Shown here: positions 1-6,294 of the stretch, one piece after another
Numbering within the stretch: the first letter of the stretch is position 1
Layout: every line of letters starts with the position of its first letter
NCBI GenBank assembly: GCA_002373555.1
Contig: DFKM01000157.1
Location: 1-9,200, forward strand
DNA length: 9,200 nucleotides
Direction of reading: 5' to 3'
From: Lachnospiraceae bacterium UBA3645
GTDB lineage: Bacteria; Bacillota; Clostridia; Lachnospirales; Lachnospiraceae
Made by a program: the position numbers and the translations under genes
Notes under the pieces: model-generated
Database searches by the model: none
What the model was told of the DNA's origin: nothing
What the model saw: the letters and a program-made list of their open reading frames with translations, nothing else

Positions 1-319
1 ATTCGCCCCTGCGCTCCTTGTTCAGTACATTCCAGTACACCTTGCCGGTCGTCAGATTGGAATATTTGTTCAGATCTTCGTCGATGAAACGCTCATAGTG
101 TCCGAGATCCAGATCGGTCTCCGCGCCGTCCTCCGTCACATAGACTTCGCCGTGTTGGAAGGGGCTCATCGTGCCGGGATCCACATTGATATACGGATCC
201 AGTTTCTGCGCAGCGACCTTCAGGCCGCGCTGCTTCAGAAGTCTTCCGAGTGATGCAGCTGTCAGTCCTTTTCCCAGACCGGAAACCACGCCGCCGGTCA
301 CAAAGATGTATTTTGTCAT
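1..319 (-). CDS. pyrG: CTP synthase, N-terminal part (3' end outside window)
   Basis: CTP synthase makes CTP from UTP, ATP and glutamine in the cytoplasm, the last step of pyrimidine nucleotide synthesis. The visible 106 codons are the start of the synthetase (amidoligase) domain. It opens [18 protein letters not shown], the family's P-loop (residues 9-18, Lys17), followed by [14 protein letters not shown] and GHYERF, all highly conserved in PyrG. The class I glutaminase domain would lie beyond position 1. The ATG is supported by an AAGGAG ribosome site (332-327) with 7-nt spacing and by the exact family N-terminus. It has its own consensus promoter and a hairpin in its leader (separate entries), which suggests attenuation. 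The frame is open to the window edge with no sign of damage. Identity is certain from sequence recall of the family; regulation is inference. Confidence 0.97.
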   Translation of the reverse strand, partial: MTKYIFVTGGVVSGLGKGLTAASLGRLLKQRGLKVAAQKLDPYINVDPGTMSPFQHGEVYVTEDGAETDLDLGHYERFIDEDLNKYSNLTTGKVYWNVLNKERRGE

Positions 320-338
320 GATCGTTCTCCTTTTTCCC

Positions 339-393
339 AAAAGAAAAGGCAAAGACGCCTTCTGTAATCAATACAAAAGACGCCTTTGCCTTT
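339..393 (-). terminator. Terminator-like hairpin in the pyrG leader (candidate attenuator)
   Basis: Read as minus-strand RNA, 393-372 pairs with 366-345 in an uninterrupted 22-bp stem closed by a 5-nt loop (UUGAU). Three of the pairs are G-U wobbles (383/355, 380/358, 376/362). The stem is followed by a U-rich tail (UUUUCUUUU, 347-339), the form of an intrinsic terminator. It lies between the pyrG promoter and the pyrG ribosome site, and the stem starts about 2-3 nt after the predicted transcription start. A terminator placed there should cut transcripts before pyrG unless something prevents its folding. It would also stop read-through from the upstream BIg2 gene, which has no other good terminator. 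pyrG attenuation is established in Bacillus; that this hairpin does it here is inference. Confidence 0.75.
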
Positions 394-402
394 ATGCACC
401 AG

Positions 403-431
403 ATTATACACCCGCGGAAAAAGGGTGTCAA
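403..431 (-). promoter_or_regulatory. Perfect-consensus sigma-70/sigma-A promoter of pyrG
   Basis: TTGACA (431-426) and TATAAT (408-403) are both perfect hexamers separated by exactly 17 bp. Transcription should start near 397-395 (G/C/A), giving a leader of about 75 nt before the pyrG ATG at 319. The sequence downstream of the -10 begins CUGGUGCAUAAAGG and has no GGG run at the expected start. A promoter this strong fits a gene whose output is limited after initiation. Confidence 0.9.
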
Positions 432-520
432 GTTTTGCCTTCCCGGCTGCTCCGCCGGCTATTTCCTGTCCGTATTGCGATTTTTACCGGACTGTTATAT
501 CCCCTGTGTCCGCTTCGGAT

Positions 521-1210
521 CTATCTGTTCCACTGTACACAGTCTACTTTTCCGTTTCTCAGTTTCACCGTGATCGTATGGCCGCTCTTTTTGAAGATGC
601 AGTCGGTCACAGCCGGATAAGGTTTTTTCTCTATGAATTTACATCCTGCCTTCAGAAGATACTTCTTTGCAGTCCCTGGTTTCATCCCAAGCGTAACGCC
701 GTAGAGTGACAGGGTCCGGTCGTAATTGTTCTGCAGGACGGTGATCTTCTTCGTTGATTTATCGTAACGGAAGAACAGCGAATTGTCTTCGAACACATAC
801 AGATCGCTCGCTGCACGCTGTGCAAGCTTTGTTTTTTTCAGAAGCTTCGTGTATTTTTTATTCAGATATTTCGACATATCCACACGCTTCTTTACAGTAA
901 CCTGACAGGTGAGGTCATAACCGTATCCGGTCTTGCAGGTAATCACGGTCTTTCCCGCTTTCTTTGCCTTGATGACGCCGGATTTCGAGATCGTGGCGAC
1001 CTTCTTGTTGCTGCTTTTCCATTTCTCCGGCTGGACTGTTCCGTTCCCGACGAACATATGGATCGTCTGCTTGTCACCGGGGCACAGGATGATCTTTTCC
1101 TGGTCCAGTACGACGGCTCTGCCGATCGCCTGTGCTTTCATTCCGGGCAGAAGCAGTACGGCTGCAGCCAGCAGGAACAGCAGCACCAGATTTCTTCGCA
1201 TCTTTTTCAT
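521..1210 (-). CDS. Secreted protein with a BIg2 (bacterial Ig-like) domain
   Basis: A 229-residue exported protein of unknown role. Residues 1-28 form a classic signal peptide: a Lys/Arg-rich start (MKKMRR), a Leu/Ala/Val core and an AQA cleavage site. Residues ~32-107 match the BIg2 fold, with W-K-S-S-N followed by VATIS, SGVIKAKKAGKTVI and a closing VTVKK; such domains are common in surface and adhesion proteins. The rest (~110-229) is a Lys-rich linker, then LYGVTLGMKPGTAKKYLLKAG and a final NGKVDCVQW, which I do not recognise as a named family. Mature Cys residues (43, 92, 102 and three near the C-terminus) could form disulfides. There is no lipobox, LPXTG or transmembrane tail, so release or loose wall contact is likely. 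The start at 1210 is chosen over an in-frame ATG at 1282 because of the AAGGAGG site (1223-1217) and the signal peptide. It is last in the accessory unit, 77 nt after the HAD gene. Confidence 0.88.
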   Translation of the reverse strand: MKKMRRNLVLLFLLAAAVLLLPGMKAQAIGRAVVLDQEKIILCPGDKQTIHMFVGNGTVQPEKWKSSNKKVATISKSGVIKAKKAGKTVITCKTGYGYDLTCQVTVKKRVDMSKYLNKKYTKLLKKTKLAQRAASDLYVFEDNSLFFRYDKSTKKITVLQNNYDRTLSLYGVTLGMKPGTAKKYLLKAGCKFIEKKPYPAVTDCIFKKSGHTITVKLRNGKVDCVQWNR

Positions 1211-1253
1211 CGTTTTCCTCCTTAAAATATTTGTGATCAGAACCATTTCCCTG

Positions 1254-1283
1254 ATTATCCCATAGAATGACAGATTCTGCAAA
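1254..1283 (-). promoter_or_regulatory. Weak candidate promoter before the BIg2 gene
   Basis: TTTGCA (1283-1278, 4/6 matches) and GATAAT (1259-1254, 5/6) are separated by 18 bp inside the 77-nt gap between the HAD and BIg2 genes. It could give the secreted protein some independent expression, but hexamers of this quality occur by chance and the gap is also compatible with simple co-transcription. Confidence 0.25.
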
Positions 1284-1287
1284 ACTG

Positions 1288-1782
1288 TCAGCCCGGCAGC
1301 ATCCTCCGGATCTCCTCCGCCCGTTCAATGATCTTCTCTTTCCACTGATCGTCCTCCGCTTCCAGCTGATAGACATTGAAGCCGTACTGCCGTCCCATCG
1401 TGCAGATGACCGCTTCATCATCAATATGCAGCGAGATCCTGTACCGGCCGGGCATCTTCTGCGGCAGGGTCTCCGAATGCCCCCGCTGAACTTCCCGCAG
1501 ATGCCTGGTCCCGTTGACGATCCCGTCGAGCACGACGCCGTACAGACGGAACAGATGCCTGATATACCGCTCCGAACGGAAGGAAGACGTGTAGATCCAG
1601 ACTTCATAGCCCATTTTCCGCAGCGTCCGTATCAGTTCCGGCGTTCCGAGCCGCAGTCTTTCCGTGTAGATCCTGTTCAACGGAAAAGAAAGCGGCGGCT
1701 CTGTTTTATGGGTGGCCGGGGAAACGAACAGGACTTCATCCAGATCGAAGGAAACGCGCATCTTATCCTTCTGCTTTTCCAT
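1288..1782 (-). CDS. Stand-alone HAD-like hydrolase, paralogue of the upstream fusion's C-terminus
   Basis: A 164-residue soluble protein with haloacid-dehalogenase (HAD) fold motifs: motif I SFDLDEVLF (Asp13 nucleophile, Asp15), motif II VWIYTSS (Thr65) and motif IV LHIDDEA (Asp121, Asp122). HADs are Mg-dependent phosphatases or phosphotransferases; the substrate cannot be read from the sequence. No typical large cap insert is seen and a clear motif III Lys is not obvious. It aligns along its length with residues ~142-290 of the preceding ParB-HAD protein (shared DLDEV, R-LG-P, GY-VWIY, DG-GT and LHID), so the two arose by duplication. The ATG at 1782 overlaps the upstream gene by 20 nt. A second ATG (Met8, 1761) sits 2 nt beyond the upstream stop, has AAGGA before it and places motif I at the usual extreme N-terminus, so the true protein may have 157 residues. 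Either way translation is probably coupled. Confidence 0.82.
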   Translation of the reverse strand: MEKQKDKMRVSFDLDEVLFVSPATHKTEPPLSFPLNRIYTERLRLGTPELIRTLRKMGYEVWIYTSSFRSERYIRHLFRLYGVVLDGIVNGTRHLREVQRGHSETLPQKMPGRYRISLHIDDEAVICTMGRQYGFNVYQLEAEDDQWKEKIIERAEEIRRMLPG

Positions 1783-2656
1783 GTTTTTCCATCTCCCTGA
1801 GGGACGCCAGGACAGCCCGCGGCCAGCCGTTCCCGTTTTCCGTCACCGGGTATTCTTCAAAATCCTTTGAATCGGCGAAGGTACGCAGGATCATGTCCCG
1901 GTCGATATGCAGCGTCTGCGTATAGCGGCTGGAAAACAGATTCTCCACCCGTTTCCTGGATTCCGTACTTTCCTTTGTTTTCCGTCCGGTTCCCGTGATA
2001 ACGCCGTCCACCTTCACGGAATACCGCTGAAACAGATTCTGAACATCGTCCATGGAATAATAATTCGCCGAATAGACCCAGATATCATAGCCCTTCCGGG
2101 ACAGCAGATGGAGGATCTTCGGGATCCCGAGCCGGATCTTTTTACTGCTGCTCCGCCCGAAAACGCCGCCGCGCGGTTTCTCATACGGCTCATCGTCATG
2201 GCAGAAAACAACTTCATCCAGATCCAGGGTCGCGCGCCTGTCGTGCTTCGAATCGCGGATCATCTGTTCAATATCCGTCTCCTGCGTCAGATTGATGATC
2301 GAGACCGGCACCAGCTTCACGCCCAGGCTCCAGTAGGCCGCCCAACGGTGATGTCCGTTCAAGAGCATATAGCCGTCCGGATGCACTTTCTCGACCATCA
2401 GCGGCTCCTTTGCCAGATCCTCCGGTCTGTACATATCCCCGTATTGTTTGTACAGGGAAATATATTTGTTGATAATCCCCGGGTTCGGTCCGATCTCCGG
2501 AAAAGAAAATTCATCCTCGGGATTCGGATGGAGCCAGGCAACCGGCATCTTTTTCAACAGAAGCCGCTCCGCCAGCCCCGCCTTTACGGGAACCATGATG
2601 CCGCCGTATTTCTTCAGCTCTTCCTGCAGATGTTCTGAAAAACTTGATCTCGCCAT
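1763..2656 (-). CDS. ParB/Srx-like domain fused to a HAD-like domain
   Basis: A 297-residue soluble protein of unknown function. Residues ~20-125 look like a ParB/sulfiredoxin-type domain: MVEKVHPDGYMLLNGHHRW (GHHR at 101-104) followed by AAYWSLGVKLVPVSIIN is the family's DG..L..G.HR..A...G...VPV pattern. Such domains bind or hydrolyse nucleotides (ParB CTPase, Srx, nuclease relatives). Residues ~142-290 form a HAD-like domain with motif I TLDLDEVVF (Asp145, Asp147), motif II IWVYSAN (Ser196) and motif IV LHIDRD (Asp252). The second motif-IV Asp of the downstream paralogue is Arg253 here, so metal binding or activity may differ. The ATG at 2656 follows a purine-rich AAAGGCGGGAGAG stretch. It lies 33 nt behind the MATE gene and overlaps the next HAD gene. 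No helix-turn-helix is seen, so a chromosome-partitioning role is unlikely. Domain calls are from motifs; the role is not inferable. Confidence 0.8.
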   Translation of the reverse strand: MARSSFSEHLQEELKKYGGIMVPVKAGLAERLLLKKMPVAWLHPNPEDEFSFPEIGPNPGIINKYISLYKQYGDMYRPEDLAKEPLMVEKVHPDGYMLLNGHHRWAAYWSLGVKLVPVSIINLTQETDIEQMIRDSKHDRRATLDLDEVVFCHDDEPYEKPRGGVFGRSSSKKIRLGIPKILHLLSRKGYDIWVYSANYYSMDDVQNLFQRYSVKVDGVITGTGRKTKESTESRKRVENLFSSRYTQTLHIDRDMILRTFADSKDFEEYPVTENGNGWPRAVLASLREMEKHGKAEG

Positions 2657-2689
2657 TCTCTCCCGCCTTTCCGCTGGAACATGCTTTTG

Positions 2690-4447
2690 CTATAAAAGTA
2701 TCGTCAGTACATTTAATCCCAGCACATTGCTGTAGGACATCTCCCTTGCGAAACGCGCCGTCATGCGAAGTCCGATATTATGCGTTACATCCTCGGGATC
2801 GATCAGCGCAAGCTTCTCTTTCGGATCGAACGCTCTGCAGTCATCCTTGATCCGGAGCAGCAGTCCGTCTGTCCGGTTCACGACACGGACGTCTACCAGA
2901 TGCTTTTTTCCATCCGGAAATCCGTGCTGTACAATATTCCCGGCCATTTCCTCCATGCACAATCCGGCATAGACCGCATGTTTCGGATCGATGCCGATCC
3001 TGCGGCAGAAATCCATGACCAGCCGCGCCGTATCCGTGACTTCCTGTTCATTGTGGATGGAAATGGAAAGCCGCTGATCTTCGGCTACGCCGAATGTATC
3101 CGGGATCGCAAGCAGTTCTTCAACGGAACGCGGGAACGTTCCATTGACAAGCCGGGCATGCATAAACGCCGCGATCAGCGTATAAATCCCGTTCAGCACA
3201 TGCGCGATCCAGATGCCCGCTGCGCCCATAACGGGTGCCAGGACCAGCGAGGAAAGGACCGTACCGGCCAGGCCGTCCAGAACGGAAAGAATATGTACGA
3301 TCTTCATACGGGATGCGCTCTGGAAGTAATTGACCATGATCACATTGATCGCCGTCAGCGGCATGCAGAACGGATAGATCCGGAACAGCAGGACCGTCAG
3401 CCGGTACACATTGGAGGCCGGATCGTCGAAAAAGATCCCCGTAATCGGTCCCGCCAGAACGAATACCAGCGCGGCAGCACCGCAGACCAGCGCGGTCCCC
3501 CGCAGCAGGGCCGTCCGCATCACAATGACCAGACTGGTCCTGTCCTCCTCGCCGATATAGATGCTGCACAGCAGTCTGGTCGCTGCGCCGAGTCCTGCTG
3601 AAGCGGCATACAGCAGCCCCCCGCATGTATTCAGCGCGGAAAGCGCGCTCACGCCGTCATTGCCCGCACAGCGCAGCAGCATCGTATTCAGCACGACACC
3701 GCGCACAGCCAGACAGAAAGTAACGATCGCCCCGGGGAAACCGATCTTTACGATGTCTTTCAAATCGCTCCATAAGATCCCCGCCCACCGGAAAGAGATC
3801 ACGGCCTTCCCGCCAAAATAATACGATCCCAGGACGAGCAGAACGGCCCAGTTGCTCAGCGATGTCGCCAGCCCGAGGCCAAGCATGCCCATATGCAGCA
3901 CACAAACAAACAGATAATCCAGCCCGATATTGGCTGCCGCCATGACCGCTATACCGGCATACGTACGGTTCTGCTGCTGCTCAAGCTGCAGAAAGGCGGT
4001 CAGCTGCATCGACATGATCCACGGCAGGATGCCCGGGGCCATACCGACGATATACGCTGCCAGTCCCTGCATTGTTTCTCCGTCTGCGCCTAAAATTCCC
4101 CCGATCATACGCGGCGCCAGCACACTGACCGCGGTAAATACGGCCGACAGCAGGACCAGCACAGTCATATCCAGCGAGAACACGCTGCGTGTTCTGTCGA
4201 TCTGATTTTTCCCCAGGAACTGACCGCACAGGATCTGCGATCCGCCAAGCAGGACCGCATTGATCGTTTCAATGATCTTGACCGCCGGCGCATACAATCC
4301 GATCATGGCCATGGCGATCGGACCGATATAATGGCCCGCCATAGCGCCGTCGATCAGAGAATTGATGCTGCCGATCGCCACAAGCAGGATCTGTACCGGA
4401 AGCAGTTTAAAAAACAATCCGGAAATCATTTTCGTATCTGTTTTCAT
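2690..4447 (-). CDS. MATE-family transporter fused to a C-terminal GHKL/anti-sigma-like ATPase domain
   Basis: A 585-residue fusion. Residues 1-~445 form a polytopic MATE-type efflux protein (about 12 hydrophobic segments; N-terminal NSLIDGAMAGHYIGPIAMA and the following GGSQILCGQFLGKNQ are typical). MATE proteins export cations, drugs or metabolites using Na+ or H+ gradients. Residues ~460-585 form a HATPase domain of the RsbW/SpoIIAB type. The N-box is MEEMAGNIVQHG (498-509, Glu499/Glu500, Asn504), the G1-like box is IKDDCRAFDPKE (533-544, Cys at 537 where a Gly is usual) and the G2-like box is NIGLRMT (557-563). Usual MATE length is about 450, so the extra 130 residues are the appended domain, on the cytoplasmic side. 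The ATG at 4447 has AAAGG six to seven nt upstream; Met7 is an alternative. It is first in the accessory unit, behind its own promoter. The ATPase may sense or regulate (inference); the substrate is unknown. Confidence 0.9.
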   Translation of the reverse strand: MKTDTKMISGLFFKLLPVQILLVAIGSINSLIDGAMAGHYIGPIAMAMIGLYAPAVKIIETINAVLLGGSQILCGQFLGKNQIDRTRSVFSLDMTVLVLLSAVFTAVSVLAPRMIGGILGADGETMQGLAAYIVGMAPGILPWIMSMQLTAFLQLEQQQNRTYAGIAVMAAANIGLDYLFVCVLHMGMLGLGLATSLSNWAVLLVLGSYYFGGKAVISFRWAGILWSDLKDIVKIGFPGAIVTFCLAVRGVVLNTMLLRCAGNDGVSALSALNTCGGLLYAASAGLGAATRLLCSIYIGEEDRTSLVIVMRTALLRGTALVCGAAALVFVLAGPITGIFFDDPASNVYRLTVLLFRIYPFCMPLTAINVIMVNYFQSASRMKIVHILSVLDGLAGTVLSSLVLAPVMGAAGIWIAHVLNGIYTLIAAFMHARLVNGTFPRSVEELLAIPDTFGVAEDQRLSISIHNEQEVTDTARLVMDFCRRIGIDPKHAVYAGLCMEEMAGNIVQHGFPDGKKHLVDVRVVNRTDGLLLRIKDDCRAFDPKEKLALIDPEDVTHNIGLRMTARFAREMSYSNVLGLNVLTILL

Positions 4448-4556
4448 CGATCGCCTTTCTACCGTTTGAAAGCCGGTCCTGCTGTCTGATTCACTTCGGC
4501 AGCAATATCGAAAATCTGCGAATCACACCGCACAAGCTGTCACATATTTAATTTTA

Positions 4557-4585
4557 ATTGTAACAGAAATCTGTATGTTATACAA
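4557..4585 (-). promoter_or_regulatory. Probable promoter of the MATE-led unit, with a spacer palindrome
   Basis: The -10 is TACAAT (4562-4557), preceded by TGT as in an extended -10. The -35 is a poor TTGTAT (4585-4580), with 17-bp spacing. Inside the spacer lies a 12-bp palindrome, ACAGAAATCTGT (4563-4574), flanked by further imperfect symmetry (TTGTAAC against GTTATACAA). A regulator bound there would block polymerase, so this may be an operator. The surrounding 4500-4600 stretch is markedly AT-richer than the genes. It lies between the guaA terminator and the MATE start, leaving a leader of about 100 nt in which I see no firm structure. Confidence 0.6.
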
Positions 4586-4609
4586 TTACCGCCAGAAAAG
4601 TTGCTGCAT

Positions 4610-4654
4610 AAAAAGAAGGGGCTGCCGGGCCAGGTTCAGCGCGGCAACCCCTTC
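4610..4654 (-). terminator. Intrinsic terminator of the asnB-glmS-guaA transcript
   Basis: Read as minus-strand RNA, 4654-4642 (GAAGGGGUUGCCG) pairs fully with 4627-4615 (CGGCAGCCCCUUC), 13 bp with one G-U, loop of 14 nt, followed directly by UUUUU. It lies about 70 nt beyond the guaA stop codon and separates that operon from the promoter of the MATE unit. Confidence 0.92.
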
Positions 4655-4665
4655 CGGACAGCCTG

Positions 4666-4707
4666 TGCACGATCGTTCCCCGGCCAATGCCGGATCGTTC
4701 CCGTGCA
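4666..4707 (-). other. Symmetric stem / 8x8 internal loop / stem element downstream of guaA
   Basis: Outer arms TGCACG (4666-4671) and CGTGCA (4702-4707) are perfect complements, as are inner arms CCGGC (4680-4684) and GCCGG (4689-4693) around a 4-nt loop. Between them, on both sides, is the same 8-mer in direct orientation (ATCGTTCC at 4672-4679 and 4694-4701; GGAACGAT in the RNA). The result is a perfectly symmetric 42-nt element with an 8x8 internal loop in which G-A and A-G appositions are possible. It lies in the guaA 3' untranslated region, before the terminator. It could be an RNA motif, a protein site, or a mobile palindromic repeat; I do not recognise it. Confidence 0.6.
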
Positions 4708-4726
4708 TCATCTTCTTATCGGTCTG

Positions 4727-6265
4727 CTACAGCCATTCCACCGTCGCCGGCGGCTTACTCGACACATCATACACCACTCTGGAAATGCCGGGCACCTCAT
4801 TTGTGATCCGGCTGCTCGCGCGCTCCAGAACTTCATAAGGAAGCCGGCTCCATTCCGCGCTCATGAAATCGTCCGTATCCACGGCTCTCAGCACGACCGT
4901 ATATCCGTAGGTCCGGAAATCGCCCATCACACCGACGCTGCGGGTGTCCGTCAGCACTGCGAAATACTGCGCCGGCCGTTTCTCCTGCGGAAGCTTATCC
5001 ACTTCCTCCCGGAAGACCGCATCCGCATCCCGCAGGATTACAAGCTTCTCTTCCGTGATATCGCCGATCACGCGGACGCCCAGCCCCGGCCCCGGGAACG
5101 GCTGCCGCCACACCAGCTCATAAGGAAGTCCCAGCGCCATGCCGGCCTTCCTGACTTCGTCCTTGAACAGATCTTTTAACGGCTCCGCGATCTCATCAAA
5201 GGAAATCACATCCGGCAGCCCGCCGACATTGTGGTGGCTCTTGATGACGGCGGAATCGCCCTTCCCGCTCTCAATGATATCCGGATAGATGGTTCCCTGG
5301 GCAAGCACATTAACATGGCCGATCTTTTTCGCTTCCTCTTCAAAGACGCGGATGAATTCCTCGCCGATGATCTTCCGCTTTGCCTCCGGATCGAGAACGC
5401 CGGAAAGTTTCGCCAGGAATCTGCCGCCCGCATTTACGCGGATCAGGTTCATGCCGAATCTTCCTTTAAATGTCTGCTCCACAAGATCGCCTTCACCCTT
5501 GCGCAGCAGACCGTGATCCACGAATACGCAGATCAGATCATCACCGATCGCCGCATGCAGCAGCGCTGCCGTGACCGACGAATCCACACCGCCCGATAAA
5601 GCCAGCAGTACCTTCTTTCCGGCAAGTTCGCGGCGGTATTTCTCTATGATCTGCTGCGTATAGTCTTCAACGATATAATCCCCCGCGCAGCCGCAGATCT
5701 TATACAGGAAGTTTGAAAAGACCCTCTGCCCATACTCGCTATGCGTGACCTCAGGATGGAACTGGATGCCGTAGAGTTTCTTTTCCGCGTTGCACATGGC
5801 TGCCGTCGGACACTGATCCGTGACCGCTGTCACTCGGAAGCCCTCCTGAAGTTCACTGATAAAATCCTTGTGGCTCATCCAGCAGATGCTTTTTTCGGGA
5901 ATGCCGCCGAACAGGGGATTCTCCGGCTCAGAAACGATCAGCTCCGTCCTTCCGTATTCTCCCGATTCTCCTGCATCGCAGACTGTGCCGCCCGCCATAT
6001 ACGCCATGAGCTGGCAGCCGTAGCAGATGCCGAGGATCGGAATGCCGGCGTTCAGGATCTCCGGATCATAGTGCGGAGAAGCGGGATTGTAAACGCTGTT
6101 CGGACCGCCGGTGAAAATGATGCCGACATAGCCGGTCTCTCTGATCTCCTGAAGTGTGATCTTGTTGTAAGGCCTGATCTCCGCATAGACATGCAGATCA
6201 CGCACGCGGCGGGCGATGAGCTGGTCATACTGGCCGCCGAAATCGAGGACGAGAATCTTTTCCAA
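4727..6265 (-). CDS. guaA: GMP synthase (glutamine-hydrolysing)
   Basis: GuaA converts XMP, ATP and glutamine to GMP, the last step of guanine nucleotide synthesis, in the cytoplasm. The N-terminal class I glutamine amidotransferase domain (1-~190) carries the Cys81 nucleophile in GICYGCQ and the His170/Glu172 pair in QFHPE. The ATP-pyrophosphatase domain follows, with the PP-loop SGGVDSS (224-230), and the dimerisation domain ends in SSKPPATVEWL, the family C-terminus. With 512 residues it matches the normal length (about 513-525). The start is a TTG at 6265: it is preceded by AAAGGA (6279-6274) at 8-nt spacing and places EKILVLDFGGQYDQL at the N-terminus as in homologues. The same frame stays open upstream to an ATG overlapping the glmS stop, but that would add 63 unconserved residues through a hairpin-rich leader. 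It follows glmS by 185 nt and is followed by a strong terminator. Confidence 0.97.
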   Translation of the reverse strand: MEKILVLDFGGQYDQLIARRVRDLHVYAEIRPYNKITLQEIRETGYVGIIFTGGPNSVYNPASPHYDPEILNAGIPILGICYGCQLMAYMAGGTVCDAGESGEYGRTELIVSEPENPLFGGIPEKSICWMSHKDFISELQEGFRVTAVTDQCPTAAMCNAEKKLYGIQFHPEVTHSEYGQRVFSNFLYKICGCAGDYIVEDYTQQIIEKYRRELAGKKVLLALSGGVDSSVTAALLHAAIGDDLICVFVDHGLLRKGEGDLVEQTFKGRFGMNLIRVNAGGRFLAKLSGVLDPEAKRKIIGEEFIRVFEEEAKKIGHVNVLAQGTIYPDIIESGKGDSAVIKSHHNVGGLPDVISFDEIAEPLKDLFKDEVRKAGMALGLPYELVWRQPFPGPGLGVRVIGDITEEKLVILRDADAVFREEVDKLPQEKRPAQYFAVLTDTRSVGVMGDFRTYGYTVVLRAVDTDDFMSAEWSRLPYEVLERASSRITNEVPGISRVVYDVSSKPPATVEWL

Positions 6266-6273
6266 TGGTTTGT

Positions 6274-6279
6274 TCCTTT
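6274..6279 (-). promoter_or_regulatory. Ribosome site that fixes the guaA TTG start
   Basis: AAAGGA read on the minus strand, 8 nt before the TTG at 6265-6263. No ATG or GTG lies in frame near the conserved N-terminus, so this site and homology together decide the start. Confidence 0.8.
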
Positions 6280-6294
6280 CTTTCACTTTCTCAA

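Noticed and set aside
345..402. Bacillus-type reiterative-G attenuation of pyrG
   Set aside because: The expected start region reads GUGCAUAAAGG with no initial G run, so the known slippage mechanism cannot be claimed; only the terminator-like hairpin is kept.
432..520. Terminator directly after the BIg2 gene
   Set aside because: Two short dyads (GTCCG/CGGAC and CCGGC/GCCGG) lack a following T-run; the hairpin at 345-393 is the first credible terminator.
1211..1282. Longer start for the BIg2 protein at 1282
   Set aside because: It would put 24 residues before a good signal peptide and overlap the HAD gene, and the AAGGAGG site points to 1210.
1907..2638. Long plus-strand open frames opposite the ParB-HAD, MATE, guaA and glmS genes
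   Set aside because: They are antisense to genes with clear family motifs, are Arg/His-rich, and lack recognisable domains or ribosome sites.
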